Source: Poecilobothrus nobilitatus (Eukaryota > Arthropoda > Insecta > Diptera > Dolichopodidae). Taken from it: DNA of 64,000 nt. Positions 33,641-45,299 of the stretch are shown piece after piece; position 1 is the stretch's first letter, and each line of letters starts with the position of its first letter. The stretch lies in the NCBI GenBank assembly GCA_947095535.1, contig OX352772.1:143478660-143542659 (forward strand), in the 5' to 3' direction. Under the pieces are notes generated by a model. That model saw only the letters and a program-made list of their open reading frames with translations. It made no database searches and was not told the DNA's origin. A program made the position numbers and the translations under genes.

Positions 33641-33657
33641 TTTAATGTCTACATGGA

Positions 33658-33825
33658 TCTCTTAAAAGAAAAAATATTAAATTAAGATTTTTCAAATTTA
33701 TAAACAGAATTAGATTTCAAAGACGTATAGAAAAATTGGATTTCACTATTTCTGCAAACTTAACATTTGATCATCGTAAAAAATTTTTCAACTTAGATTT
33801 CAATAAAATTGTAAAATATTTCTAG
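33658..33825 (+). other. Unrecognised open stretch of about 50 codons
   Basis: One frame reads SLKRKNIKLRFFKFINRIRF, then QRRIEKLDFTISANL and FFNLDFNKIVKYF before a stop. It is basic and helix-like. No family recognised. Could be an exon remnant or chance. Confidence 0.2.
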
Positions 33826-33984
33826 TTAAAAAAAATTTTTTTGTAAATAAACCTGGTTTATTTTTATATTCTTATTTTCAAAGTAGGTATCAAATGCAAT
33901 TAACCTGACTTAGATTTTTTTTCTTTTTTTATTCTTCGCAGATTATACAACATACAATGAACCTAAGCAACATGTTAATCATTA

Positions 33985-34640
33985 AGTACTTCCACAGCTT
34001 TAATTTCCTATTTGTCTTCTTTTCATTCATATTTTTTCAACATTCTTACAAACAAAAATATCTTATACGACACACTAACATTAATTATTAGTTCTTTCTT
34101 TCCTCTTCTGTAAATACTTAAAATAGAAAAACAAAACAACAAAACAACACAAATAGTTAGGTACATCTAAAAACGCATAATTTTTTTCAATGGTTTGATG
34201 TAGACAGAAAAACAGGTTTGCACTTTTTCTTTATGAATTTTAAAGATGCGTTGTACTTTTTAAAATGGTTGTATCTTGTACGTTTAAACTATTTTTGTCT
34301 TTTTCTTTTTACATTTATCAACAATTTTTTCTTTCTACTTTTCATATACGCCTATTACTTAAGCCAAGTATACATGAATAAGAAGTAAACCTAGACCACG
34401 TTAGATATTTTTGATTTCCTGTTTTTTTTCTTTTTATTCATATTTTTTTTTTAACAATTAATTAATAGTTTTTCTTTCCTCTTCTTTAAATACTTGTCAT
34501 AACAAGCAAAAAATAAATTCATCTCAAAACTGCAAGTACAAAAAAAACATTTTTTCTTACTATTTCCATGTTTACTTATTACTTAAAACAAGTATACAAT
34601 CCTTATAAACAACAAGACTTGTCTGCCGTCTGTCTGACCT
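33985..34640. repeat. Degenerate repeats, possible 5' leader of a non-LTR element
   Basis: Blocks such as TTTCTTTCCTCTTCTRTAAATACTT (34090 and 34470) and TTACTTAAGCCAAGTATACA (34355 and 34577) recur with changing spacing. They precede the jockey-like RT fragment and resemble the repeated leader before the EN-RT element at 51200. Confidence 0.4.
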
Positions 34641-34769
34641 ACTTTTATGACGTTAACCTACTTCTTGTCTGATCTAATGACGGTTTGACCTAATTTCGGG
34701 TGACCTTCATCTACTGACCTGTCTGGTCTAAGTTCCTATCTATCTACTAAGATATATTATGTAACACAA

Positions 34770-35590
34770 TCGGTTTACTTCTGGTGTTCCCCAAGGAAGC
34801 CATTTAGGCCCACTTCTGTTTAACGAATTTATTTCAGATCTCTATGCAATATACCTCAGATTTCGTTTGCTGATAACCTAAAAATATATCAAGTTATTTA
34901 AAATAATTCTTATGCAACTATACTTCAATCAAGCTTATCAGTGCTACAAGCTTGAAACATGTCAAATAAATTGGAACTCAATATACAGAAATGTAAGGTT
35001 ATAAGCTTTACACGAAAACGATTTTCTTTGATATACGACTATAAAATAGATAATGTACCTTTGGAAGGGGTTTTTAGCATTAATGATTTAGGAATTATTC
35101 TCGATAATAAACTTAGTTTTAATCTTTACTATGACCAGTTAGTTTCAAAGGCTAATAAAATATTAAATATCATTACCAGAAGAGCGAAAGAATTCAGTTT
35201 TTGCAAAATCTCTCTATTGTTCCCTAGTACGATCTACTTTAGAATACGGTAATATTATATGGAATCCAGCCTTTCAAGTTCATTCCAATAGATTCGAATC
35301 AGTTCAAAAGCAATTTCTTTTATTTGCATTAAGAAATCATTATAATCCTTCTGATCCTAGTAAATCCTAGTGAGTCCTAATGAATTTTCGTAGTTTAACT
35401 ACAAGACTTAATTCATTAAACATGCTTTCTTTATCTTTACGTAGACAATTATTGTCTTCATGTTTTACTTTTGATATTTTGAATAATATTATTTCAATTC
35501 AATCTCTTACTAACAAGTTTAGACTTAACGATATTGTTAGGACAACTAGAAATACTAAATTTTTAATTGTTTACAACGGAAGAAATTAAC
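34770..35590 (+). pseudogene. Jockey-like non-LTR RT C-terminal fragment
   Basis: Starts inside the RT at the motif TSGVPQGSHLGPLLF (34775-34820), continues with a degraded FADD-like block (34860), then KLELNIQKCKVISFTRKR (34965), IDNVPLEGVFSINDLGIIL, RFESVQKQFLLFALRN (35290) and, in another frame, LNSLNMLSLSLRRQLLSS (35405-35460). This is the post-palm and thumb order of jockey-clade elements and resembles the fragment at 15431-16464 at lower identity. Several frameshifts. Endonuclease absent. Confidence 0.7.
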
Positions 35591-36224
35591 CCATCAATAG
35601 ATGGTCTACTACTTTTAACAAAATTAGTCATCTTTATTCTACATCCATCTCCAGAATTACTTTCAAACTCATTTTACAACATTTTTTCATTTTATAATCA
35701 GATAATTAATACTTACCTAGGCAATAATTTCTTTTGAATTATGACATAATTTACATAATTTACATAATTATGACATAATGACATAAATACAAAACATTGG
35801 TTTATGTTTTTTATTTTGATCATTTTAATTTTTTTTTTATTTATGTAATTTTTTATTTATATGTTATAAATTGTAATTAAACGCTTTTAAATAATGTTAA
35901 AGAAATAAATTCATTTTTTCAATTTTACTTCTACTAATAATAAGATATCCAATTACAATTTATATGTTACAAAAATTAAATATAAAATGTTAAATGGCTT
36001 GTCACTATATGTATGGACATATGAAAAGATATCATGTTAATTTTTTTTGGTAATACTTTTTATTGATCTGAGTTATTCATATGTATGTAAAATAAATTTG
36101 AAAATGTAGTTTAAATAATAAATAATAATAGAAATAATAAATTAACTTTTTTTAGATTTAAGTTATTGAAAGTTCAGTTCTAAGTCATTGTTTTGTATAA
36201 TTTTAAATATAAGCATTATTTTAA
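35591..36224. other. Gene-free AT-rich stretch with short ACATAATTT repeats
   Basis: Near 35745-35785 ACATAATTT/GACATAAT repeats several times, probably a non-LTR 3' tail microsatellite. Nothing else recognised. Confidence 0.5.
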
Positions 36225-38507
36225 AACAAGTAAATGTAACAGTAAGTTGATGCAACCGACTTATTAATAACCTACACCTGAATAATTCGAATTAAGTTTT
36301 TTTGGCAGCTGCTTGAACTTCTTCCCTTTTGTGTCTTATTCAACTCGAATTTCAGGAACGTAAAAGAGGCATCCTCTTGGGATATGCTTGATACCTTTGT
36401 AAAAAACTTTAAGTTTCTATCTTTATTAATTTCGAAGATTGTTAGTCCTTGGGAGGTGTGTGTCAGGTACCCGAATTGCCACTCCAATTCATCGAATCAA
36501 TCTCAGGAACATAAAGAAAACATGCCAGAACAACATTGTACTAAATTTAAAGGTTCTACTTTTGTTGGTTTTGGAGATATGCTCGTTGCTCTTGTGCTCG
36601 TCCGGAAGTTTCCAAAATACGAACCCATGGTTCAAATTCTTTCGAATATCAGTTTTCAATTTTACAGAAAAGGAAACATAACAGAACACCTTTGTACTAA
36701 AAATAAAAGTTCTATCTTTGTTGGTTGTGGAGATATTCTCGTTTGCTCTGGGGCTCGTCCAGAAGCTTCCACGATTTGAACCCATGGACCAAAACCTCAC
36801 AAATTTCGGAAACATAAATCAAACATGAAAGAACACCATTCTGCCAAATTTAAAGGTTATATCTTTGTTGTTTTTGGAGATAATATCATTTGCTCTGGGA
36901 CTGGATCGGAAGCTTCCAAAATCCAAACCCATGGACCATATCCTCTCAAATTTCAGAGACTTAAATCAAACGGAAAAAACATCATTGTAAAAAATTAAAA
37001 GGTTCTATCTTTGTTGGTTTTGGAGATAATCTTGTTTGCTCTGGGACTCGTTCGGAAGCTTCCAAAATCCAAACCCATGGACCAAATCCTCTTAAATTTC
37101 AGAGACATAAATCGAACGGCAAGGAACATCATTGTACCAAATTTAAAGGTTTTAACTTTGTTGATTTTGGAGATAATCTCATTTGCTCTGGGGCTCGTTC
37201 GGCAGCTTCCAAATTCCGAACCCATGGACCAAATCCTCTCAAATTTTAGAGGCTTAAATAAAACATGAAAGAACACCACTTTGTCAAATTTGAAGGTTAT
37301 ATCTTTATTTGTTTGGGAGATAATCTCATTTGGTATGGTGCTCGTTCGGAAACTTCCAAAATCCGAACCCATGAACCAAATCCTCTTAAATTTTAGAGAC
37401 CTAAATCAAACATGAGAGAACACCATTCTGCCAAATTTGAAGGTTATATCTTTGTTGTTTTTGGAGATAACTCATTTGCTCTGGGGCTCGTTAGGAAGCT
37501 TCCAAAATCCACACCCATGAACCATATCCTCTTAAATTTCAGAAACATAAATCAAACGAGAACAAGCATCATTGTAAAAAAGTTAAAGGTTCTATCTTTG
37601 TTGGTTTTGGAGATAATCTCGTTTGCTCTGGGGCTCGTTCGGAAGCTTCCAATATACGAATACATGGTTCAAATTCTTTCAAATGTCAGTTTCCAATTTC
37701 ACAGAAAAGGAAACATAACAGCACACTCTTGTACTAAAAATAAAGGTTCTATCTTTGTTGGTTGTGGAGATATACTCGTTTGCTCTGGCGCTCGTTCGGA
37801 AGCTTCCACGATCCGGACCCATGAACCAAATCCTCTCAAATTTCAGAGACTTAAATAAAACATGAAAAAACACCACTCTGCCAAATTTAAAGGTTATATC
37901 TTAGTTGGTTTTGGAGATAATCTCATTTGCTCTGGTGCTCGTTCGGAAGTTTCCAAAATCCAAACCCATGGACCAAATCCTCTCAAATTTTTGAGACTTA
38001 AATTAAACATGAAAGAACACCACTCTGTCAAATTTGAAGGTTATATCTTTATTGGTTTTGGAGATAATCTCATTTGCTCTGGTGCTCGTTCGGAAGTTTT
38101 CAAAATCCAAACCCATGGACCAAATCCTCTTAAATTTCAGAGACATAAATCGAATGGGAAGGAACATCATTGTACAAAATTTAAAGATTCTATCTTTGTT
38201 GGTTTTGGAGATAATCTCGTTTACTCCGGAATCATTCGGAAGCTTCAAGAATCCGAACCCATGGAGCGATTTTGTCCAGATTCGAACTTAGCCTTCCTTT
38301 CGTAATTAGTAACCTACTATATAAATTTCATCAAGGTAGCTTTATTAGTTTTGGAGTTATCGTGCGACCGGACGGACGAACATCGTTAAATCGACTCAGG
38401 AGGTGATCCTGATTCAGAATAGATATACATGTCCATATCTAACTCGCTTCCTTTTGGTGGTTACAAACACCATACCAAAGTTAATATACTTTAGATGTAG
38501 GGTATAA
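36225..38507 (+). mobile_element. DINE-1/Helentron-like element, copy 3, with long central repeat array
   Basis: The left end (AACAAGTAAATGTAAC, ACCTACACCTGAATAATTCG) and right end (CGGACGGACGAACATCG, TTTTGGTGGTTACAAACACC, then GATGTAGGGTATA) match copy 1. The middle is expanded to about twelve 147-bp repeats instead of three. No transposase. Movement would depend on an autonomous element elsewhere. Confidence 0.65.
36538..38310 (+). repeat. Central tandem array, about 12 units of ~147 bp
   Basis: Units begin with a variant of CAAATTTAAAGGTTCTATC near 36538, 36697, 36845, 36993, 37139, 37287, 37433, 37580, 37738, 37881, 38029 and 38174. Each carries TTTGGAGATAATCTC, CTCGTTCGGAAGCTTCC and GAACCCATGGACCAAATCC. 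Because 147 divides by three, frames stay open across units on both strands without being genes. Units 1-2 are most like units 8-9 (offset ~1,041 bp), so the array has a higher-order period of seven units. Confidence 0.85.
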
Positions 38508-38577
38508 AAAATTTTTCTAACGACCTTGTTTTGGTTTTGCTTAATAAAAATAAAATAATACTTGATGAAATTTAATC

Positions 38578-39103
38578 AAATTGGAGTAAACATATAGAAA
38601 AAGTGATCAAAAATATAACTTCATAAATATTCTTAATGAAAAGATTACGGAAATTTCTCTCTCATCAATTACTATTCATAATATATGCATCATATAGTAA
38701 ATCTAATATTTCATACCTTTTACCCATTTGTAATAGAGGTCCACAAACTCATCTAAATAAATTAGATATAATCCATAAAAAATGTGTAAAATTTGCACAA
38801 GCCTTATCCATGCTGCACCCATCAGGTTCTATATACACTGATAAATATCTAAGCTTAAAAAACATTATATTATTTGAACTTTATAAAACTGCATTTAACA
38901 TCATTCATAATCAATTAAAACATAATTTTATTCTGAATAAAAACCTAGCCATACACAGCCATAATACTAGCAATAGATCCAACTTTTACCTTTCTCTGTT
39001 TAGAACAACACATCAAAAACATAATTGCTTGTATAACTGTCTAAAAACCTACAATGAACTACCAGAAGAATTAAAATTAATTGCTAAATTTTTATTTATT
39101 TAA
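38578..39103 (+). pseudogene. Non-LTR RT C-terminal fragment (CR1/Rex-like)
   Basis: NWSKHIEKVIKNI, then KRLRKFLSHQLLFIIYASYS, SNISYLLPICNRGPQTHLNKL and HKKCVKFAQAL form the thumb block 'Y-x-L-P-I-x-x... L-x-x-L-x-x-x-x-K-K'. NIILFELYKTAFNIIHNQL follows. This differs from the jockey-like fragments and is closer to CR1/Rex1-type RTs. No catalytic domain. The frame is nearly open over 155 codons. It starts directly after the DINE-like element, which may have inserted into it. Confidence 0.55.
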
Positions 39104-39489
39104 ACAAAAAATAAAAACAACCTTATTGGTATTTAATATTTAATAAAATCAAGTAAAAAAGAAACAAAAAATACTAATAAACTAATACACTAAGAAAAGA
39201 ACTAACGAACTAAAAACACTTAAAAATATATAAAAAAAAATAAATGTGAAGTAATTCAAAACGTAATTCTAGTAAATGCATATCTCTTTTCTTTTGTGTT
39301 AAACAATGATTAGTTAATATAATTAAATTTATAAGAATTTATAAGACCATACAGCATTATGCTAAGGTACTTCATTTATATAAAACAAAAGAAAAATAAA
39401 TATGGATCTAATACATGTATTAATTATGTACAACTAATTTTATATAATTAAATAAAAAGGAATAAAAAGATTTTGAGGATATTGGCCCA
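39104..39489. other. Gene-free AT-rich stretch
   Basis: A-rich sequence after the RT fragment, possibly its 3' UTR and tail. Confidence 0.5.
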
Positions 39490-39720
39490 CTGTTACATTC
39501 TATTATACCTTACCAAAGGGTTCGAGGGTTAGGGAGCTTTTCGGTGGACTTTTTAAATATTAAATATTTAAAACCAATATTTACATCCTGGAGCTAATAT
39601 ATTAAAAAGACAGGTTATTAACTCAGGTATTAATGCTTTATCTGATATTGCAACAGGTAAAAATGTATAAGACAAAGTAAAAGAAAAAGAAGAAACCTAT
39701 AAAAACATATGTCATTAACA
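39490..39720 (+). pseudogene. Second copy of the short Maverick protein
   Basis: YQRVRGLGSF, YLKPIFTSGANILKRQVINSGI and NALSDIATGKNV correspond residue by residue to the minus-strand copy at 26574-26860. Frameshifted near 39545 and stopped at 39668. Confidence 0.65.
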
Positions 39721-39785
39721 ATTTAAATTATTATACGTCATAAAATTAGTAACAAAACGAAACAAAAAGACATTTTTGAATAATT

Positions 39786-40150
39786 ATGATTAAGTGTATG
39801 GAATCTGAGTTGGATATATTTAAAACATAGCCCGTTTGGTCAAGAGTATTACGATCTGAAGAAGTTTCTCATAACCACATTGCTTCTCTAAATAATCCAT
39901 TAGTCATGGAATTTGTTACATTATGTTATGAAGATACATATAGAGACTTATCTTCTACATATCTAAAATTAAAAGTGCAAATTTTAAATGAAGATGGAAC
40001 TCTATGAAATAAATGTAAAGACAAAAAACTAATAGAACCACTACACAAGAACCAAGTGTAGTTAACAATATATAACATTTATTAATAAAACAATGCAAAG
40101 TTGAACTAAATGGAAAGAGTATATCTCCATCAAATGGTAATTATCATTAC
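39786..40150 (+). pseudogene. Second Maverick major capsid protein, N-terminal part
   Basis: From MIKCMESELDIFKT through LRSEEVSH, SSTYLKLKVQILNEDGTL and a frame-shifted VELNGKSISPSNGNYHY. It then stops matching at ~40150. The rest resumes at ~41480, so a ~1.3-kb segment containing a hAT transposase separates the halves. Several stops within. Confidence 0.75.
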
Positions 40151-40156
40151 AGTGTA

Positions 40157-40193
40157 ATCTGTATCGTAATTATTTTTAAATTACGATACAGAT
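40157..40193. repeat. 15-bp perfect inverted repeat at the capsid/hAT boundary
   Basis: ATCTGTATCGTAATT and its reverse complement are separated by ATTTTTA. It lies a few bases after the last recognisable capsid codon. Confidence 0.85.
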
Positions 40194-40379
40194 GCCGATA
40201 CAACATATTTAGAATTCGCTAGATAAGCCGAATATAGAAAAATCAGATAATCTGGATCTGTTTAACCATCCTATCCTTCTCATAAACAGTATCGTTCGAA
40301 TTCTCCTAACACTAAAAAATACATAGTTTTACCTTTCTGCAAATGATTTTAAAAGCTTTTCTTAGTGTTCATATTTGTG

Positions 40380-41164
40380 TTAAGAAACATTTAGCAGTTA
40401 AAGACTATTTTTGGTAAGTTTAATTTTTAAAAGTTCCTTGAAGCACGTAAAGTTACTATTGATGTAAAAGTTTTAAACCTATTAGAGCTTAAAGACCTAA
40501 TAAAAAAATTTAATGGAAGAACATCTACGAAGAAAGCTTAGATTCAGCCAAAAAATTGTGTATCAATGTCGATTTTCAAAACAGCAGAAAATTCAAAAAC
40601 TAAAAGGCTGTCTGTAAATATTATGCAGAAGTTTTTACGAAAATCAAAACAACTATTTTGACGTCAATCGCAGATAGATTTCAGTCTGATAAAACAATAA
40701 ATGATTTATTCAGTTTTTTATGGAATTTCAAAAATCTTGAAGAGGACGAAGTAAACCAACGTGCAACTTCATTAACAAAATTATACTCTAATGAATTGTC
40801 AACTGAAATATTGAGCGAAATTTTATTCCTTAGAAACTCCTATAGAGTGAATTTTAAACTTTCATCTTTGCCATTTAATATAGTAACAGCCAAATTAGAA
40901 ATGTCGATTTTTTCCAAAGTTTCAACAGCATTAAGAATATTTCTGACTCTTCCTGTTTCAGCCGCCAAAGGCGAACGTACATTTTCACTTCAAAAACGTG
41001 CTAAAAATTATCAACGTTCAAGGATGAAGCAGGAAAGATTAAATGTTCTTGCTACTCTCAGCATCAACTGTGACATGGCGAGACAATTGCACTTCAACGA
41101 AATTATTAATGCTTTTGCTGATAGAAAGTCTAGAAAAGTTTTATTGAAATCACAAGTTAATTAA
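40380..41164 (+). pseudogene. hAT-family transposase, C-terminal half
   Basis: The open part (40658-41164) has TSIADRFQSDKTINDLFSFL, a helical region, and the hAT dimerisation block LRIFLTLPVSAAKGERTFS, then LQKRAKNYQRSRMKQERLN and LATLSINCDMARQLHF. This conserved C-terminal block is typical of hAT transposases, particularly the ZMYM1-like group. Upstream (40380-40650) further helical sequence is in broken frames (VTIDVKVLNLLELKDL, TAENSKTKRLSVNIM). The N-terminal BED finger and first catalytic residues are not seen. It interrupts a Maverick capsid gene. Confidence 0.75.
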
Positions 41165-41479
41165 AATTATTAATTCATAAGTTGTTTTATATAAATCCTT
41201 TTATTCACTTTATCCTTTTCTTTTTGTATTTTATGATTTACTTATTTTTGAATTGTTTAAATACTTTCAATAAAAATTAAACATTTTAGAACGTAGTTTT
41301 ATTATTTTTACTTAGGAATTATTTAGAACTACATATTCAGCCATATTAAGATTTAACATGCTTTCGAAAATATTATTGTATTACCTTCGTATGATGATTC
41401 CTTAAAAACCATGGCAAGTGCCCTCAAAATCTTGTGTAACACTTGTCGCTATAGGCATATAATCCCGTATTGGAAAAAA

Positions 41480-42065
41480 CTAACGCCAAGTACAATTAAA
41501 AACGTATAGAGGTAAAAAGTTTTACAATTCCCCAGAATAGTTCATCAAAATTACTTGATAATATTTTCATTGGACAGTTGCCAAACAAAATAATTTTTTG
41601 TACCTTAGAAAATGCAGGTTACTCTGAAAAAAAAAACAACTCATACAATTTTAAAGGCTTTGATATTTCCGAATTTATAATAAACGTAAATGGAGTTCAA
41701 GTACCCTATACAGGAATTGAAACTAGTTTTTCCGAGGAAAATAATTGCCACACTAGAGCGTATAGTACACTTTTTTCAGGTACTGGAATTTACTATAATG
41801 ATAAAGGATATCAAATAAAAATGTCTATGTTTAGCAATGTATTCTTTATATTAGCTTTTGATTTAACTCCAGATGCAAAAAAATGAAGTGTGTCAATGTT
41901 TTCAAAATCAGCATAATTTTAAGGTTTACAAAACCAGGACAATTAGAATTGAGGTAAGGCTATCTGTAAGTCGCTTACAACTATACTAAATGCTATTGTT
42001 TATGGAGAATTTGATGCATGCTTAGAAATTGATAAAAATTTAAATTTATTCACAAACCTATAAAT
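41480..42065 (+). pseudogene. Second Maverick major capsid protein, C-terminal part
   Basis: Resumes with NAKYN and DNIFIGQLPNKIIF, then an open stretch of 102 codons: NNSYNFKGFDISEFIINVNG, EENNCHTRAYSTLFSGTGIYY, ILAFDLTPDAKK. After a stop at 41884 the frame-shifted end reads NAIVYGEFDACLEIDKNLNL. It parallels the minus-strand copy. Confidence 0.8.
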
Positions 42066-43710
42066 AGCATACATAAAAGTAAATATGAATATTTGACAAT
42101 GTGCACTATTCTATGCATTTGTGGGTGCAACATTTTGTTATGATGATAATAATAACTTGTTTGCGAAAGATATTTGTATAGTTAGTAGGGTTGTTTGTAC
42201 CTCGCATTACAAACTTTTTCATACAAAATCCTGTATTAGAAAATCTGCAACAACAAAATCATGCATTACAAAATCTTGCATTACCAAATCCTGCATTACA
42301 GAATTTGCATTATGAAATTCGATTATGAAAATTAAACAAAATCTTGCATACAAATTGCGCCACAGTAACATATTATGGCATACAATTGAACTATGCCTGA
42401 ACAATTAATTAATCCGCTATCATTTATAAAATAAATTATTTATTAATATCAATAATATATAAACAGGAGAGAAATTTTAATAACATAAAGCTAGTTTATT
42501 TAGCTTTTGGCACACATCTAGGGGCGCCGCTTTCATATGCACAGATTGCTCAGTGAAACAGGGCGAAAGAATTTTAGGGCGCCAAATTTATTTGACATAG
42601 ATAACTATGTGGGTGTGAGTAATATTTGTTGAAAAATAAAATGTTGAAAAAAAAATTTTGAAAAAAAAATGCCGAATAGGGAAAAACATTAAAAAATAAA
42701 ATGTCCAAAAAAAATTTTTGGAAAAAATAATGCTAAAATAAAAATATACCCGGATGAATAATTTTTTTTAAATTTTATTTATCCCTCCTAATGCATAATG
42801 TCATATACATAAATATTTAATGTCATATACATATATATAAATATTCTGGAAAGCCGTATAACCCTGTTTTTTTATCTAACTTGAAAATCCCTGCTAATTC
42901 AGAATCTCACATACACATATATATAAATATTCTGGAAAAAGCTTATAACCCCGATTTTGAATGAATTTTGTGATGCTGTCTTACATACCGCTCCCAGTTG
43001 GTATTAAAGAACCTTGTTGGGCCTCATTTTTAATTCTTACAAATAAATTTTCATTTAACATATGTAAAAAAGTATATGTTAATTACGATTATTTTAATTT
43101 ATTTATTAAATTATTAAAAAACTATTTTTCAATTTATATATTTCCTGCTTTTCCCAAAATATTATGTGATATCTTTATAAAATATCCTTCCTTATAAAGA
43201 TCTTTATAAAAAAACACTTTTCAGTTCTATATTCATTTGGAGCAAGAATAAAAATTTGCGATTTCCAATACCTACTTTAATTTAATACTCTTTATGGTAT
43301 GTAATACACACGCAATGCAATTTTCTAAAAAAATAATTATAAGGATCATATTTCATTTTAATATTTCACAATTTTTTACCAAAAAATTATGATCAGCAAT
43401 AATCAGCAATTTTATATTGGGAAATAAAGTTTATTTGCGTTCCCACGAAATGAGGTCTCACGTGGCAACAACAGGTAGAGCTAATTAATAAAAACATTAT
43501 AATTGTAATTTATATATTTACTTTAAGTTGAACACTCAATAAGCATAGACGTAAAAAGTATTTAAAGTTTTTTATTAAAAATTATTTTTTTACAGTTATT
43601 TTGAAATCAAATAAATTCTTAATCTAATTAAGAATTTTTTTTTTAAAAACTTAATATATTAATTCTATTATTGAGAGAGTGAAGATTTAACTTGTATACT
43701 AAAATATTCA
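42066..43710. other. Gene-free stretch with short repeats
   Basis: Holds a degenerate 16-bp repeat (42225-42320), A-rich GAAAAAATG repeats (42620-42750), a duplicated ATACATATATATAAATATTCTGG block (42826 and 42912) and two GGGCGCC boxes near 42520 and 42579. No protein signal. Confidence 0.55.
42225..42320 (+). repeat. Degenerate 16-bp tandem repeat
   Basis: Variants of AAATCTTGCATTACCA repeat about five times. The apparent protein KSCITKSCITKSC is a by-product. Confidence 0.7.
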
Positions 43711-43783
43711 GTCATTGGTGTAGTTGTTTAGACACCGGCCTTTCATACGAAAGCTCTCGGGTTCAAACCGCGGCTGGGTCATA
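43711..43783 (+). ncRNA. tRNA-like sequence (SINE head or tRNA pseudogene)
   Basis: A D-arm-like hairpin GGTGT...ACACC encloses AGTTGTTTAG, an anticodon-arm-like CTTTC/GAAAG hairpin follows, and GGGTTCAAACC resembles a B box/T arm. The acceptor ends do not pair (GTCATTG against CTGGGTCA), so it is not an intact tRNA. An A-rich tail with TAATAAAAA follows, as in tRNA-derived SINEs. Confidence 0.5.
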
Positions 43784-44659
43784 TAGTAATAAAAAAATAA
43801 TATAGATTTTTCTTATACTATATAATTAGCAGAATATAATTAAATTAAAAATAATTATATACCTACGTTCTATAAATTATAATTAATATCATATTGTAAT
43901 AGCTATAAAATATAAAAATAATAAACCATAATTCTTGTATAACATAATAGATGGCGTAGAAAATAAAAGAAACGTCTTAGTCTTGTACAATAGCTACAGC
44001 CGAGTAATCAACGACTTAGTAAAATTAATGATTCACGAAACTGAAGCTTAGTCAAATATGAATAATAAACGAGTTAGTGGATGCTTTATACTCCTTATTA
44101 GAGTGGAAAAAAATACTAAAATATTGTTAATACATGACATTTTTGTGTTTATATACTAAATTCTTCTTCTATCGTTAGAATTGTCTTGACATGTTTTTAA
44201 TTATCGCTCGGACTTTATATATTATTAAATAGTGAATCATTTTTATTAGCACATTTCCAAAAAAAAATTTTGAAAAAATGCCTATTCGTTTTTTACTCTG
44301 TCCGTCTGTCTGCTTACAAAACTTCTACACCGTTAAAGATAGAGAAAAAAAATTTAACCATGGGTAGGTCTCATAAAAAAATTAATGTTGTAGAACAACT
44401 TTTTCATGTAGACCCATTCATTACGGAGCTACAGCCCCTCAACCTTTGAAAAAGCCTTATTTTCAAATGCGTATATCACATGTTTTGCTTATCATTTTTT
44501 CACCAAGAATAATCAAATTGACTAAGAATACTCTAATTACAATATCAAATTACAATATATTACTAATTATTACTTATACAATTACAAATTACTATATATT
44601 AGCTAGCTAGAATAATCAAATTACAATATATTAAAAACAAAAATAGATCTGATTGTGAC
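43784..44659. other. Gene-free AT-rich stretch
   Basis: Low-complexity sequence, with a block near 44290-44460 (CTGTCCGTCTGTCTGCTTAC, CATTACGGAGCTACAGCCCC) that reads like a dispersed repeat end. No match elsewhere in the window. Confidence 0.5.
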
Positions 44660-44686
44660 AGCTGATGAAGATAAGATAACGCGACG

Positions 44687-45250
44687 GTGGTGGAGATTAA
44701 GGATAACTCAGGTAATGAGCTACTCCAAATTAATCTCCATCACTCCAAAGCGGCTTCCGCCGCACTTGAAATCCGCCTCAGGAGAACGGGTGTGGGTATT
44801 ATCTTGATGCAAGAGCCATGGGTGGCAAAAAACAGGTTCATAGACTCAAGATACCAGGTTATACGTTATTGTATAATAAAGAGGTATGCAAATCTAGAGC
44901 GTGCATACTTGCTAAAAATACATTAAATTTAACTTTTATGTTTAATTACAGTGATCACTGATATCTTGAGTTCAGTATGGACGAAAGTCCTCTAATAAAG
45001 TCAGTCCATCGAAATCTTAAGAAAACTGACTGAAACAAATATAGCGAGCAGTTAAAGTCAACGCTACCCTCTGCAACACCTGGAATGCCTAAAAATATCC
45101 ATGATCTAAATGGCCTAGTAAACGTTTTTACTAAGGCCTGCAATAAGTCCTTAGAGCATTTGTGTCCCATCAGTATAAGCCTAGGGGAAAACCTATACCA
45201 CCTTGGTAGAATGATGAAATCAAAGCTCTAAGGAAAGATAGTAGGAAGGC
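44687..45250 (+). pseudogene. LOA-like endonuclease start and linker
   Basis: LLQINLHHSKAASAALEIRL and GIILMQEPWVAK are the first strand and catalytic E (QEP) of an APE-type endonuclease. After KRYANLERAY/SRACILAKN the remaining catalytic residues are missing and the frame moves to the linker before RT (KSVHRNLKKTD, LNGLVNVFTKACNKSL). A deletion of most of the endonuclease is inferred from length (~80 instead of ~220 residues). Confidence 0.7.
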
Positions 45251-45299
45251 TTTTAGTAATGCCAAAAAAACGAATTAGGTGCAGGACTGGAGCTCTTAT

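Noticed and set aside
36384..38305. Long overlapping open frames on both strands across the 147-bp array
   Set aside because: The unit length is a multiple of three, so any frame free of stops in one unit stays open. The predicted proteins are just translated repeats.
36538..38310. CRISPR-like array
   Set aside because: Whole 147-bp units are repeated without a repeat/spacer division, in eukaryotic DNA.
42121..42315. Protein with KSCITKSCIT repeats
   Set aside because: Direct translation of a degenerate 16-bp DNA repeat downstream of the broken capsid gene.
42515..42600. GGGCGCC boxes as hAT terminal repeats
   Set aside because: Two direct-orientation boxes only 60 bp apart. No matching end near the hAT transposase at 40380-41164.
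43711..43783. Functional tRNA gene
   Set aside because: The acceptor strands do not pair and the anticodon loop is irregular.
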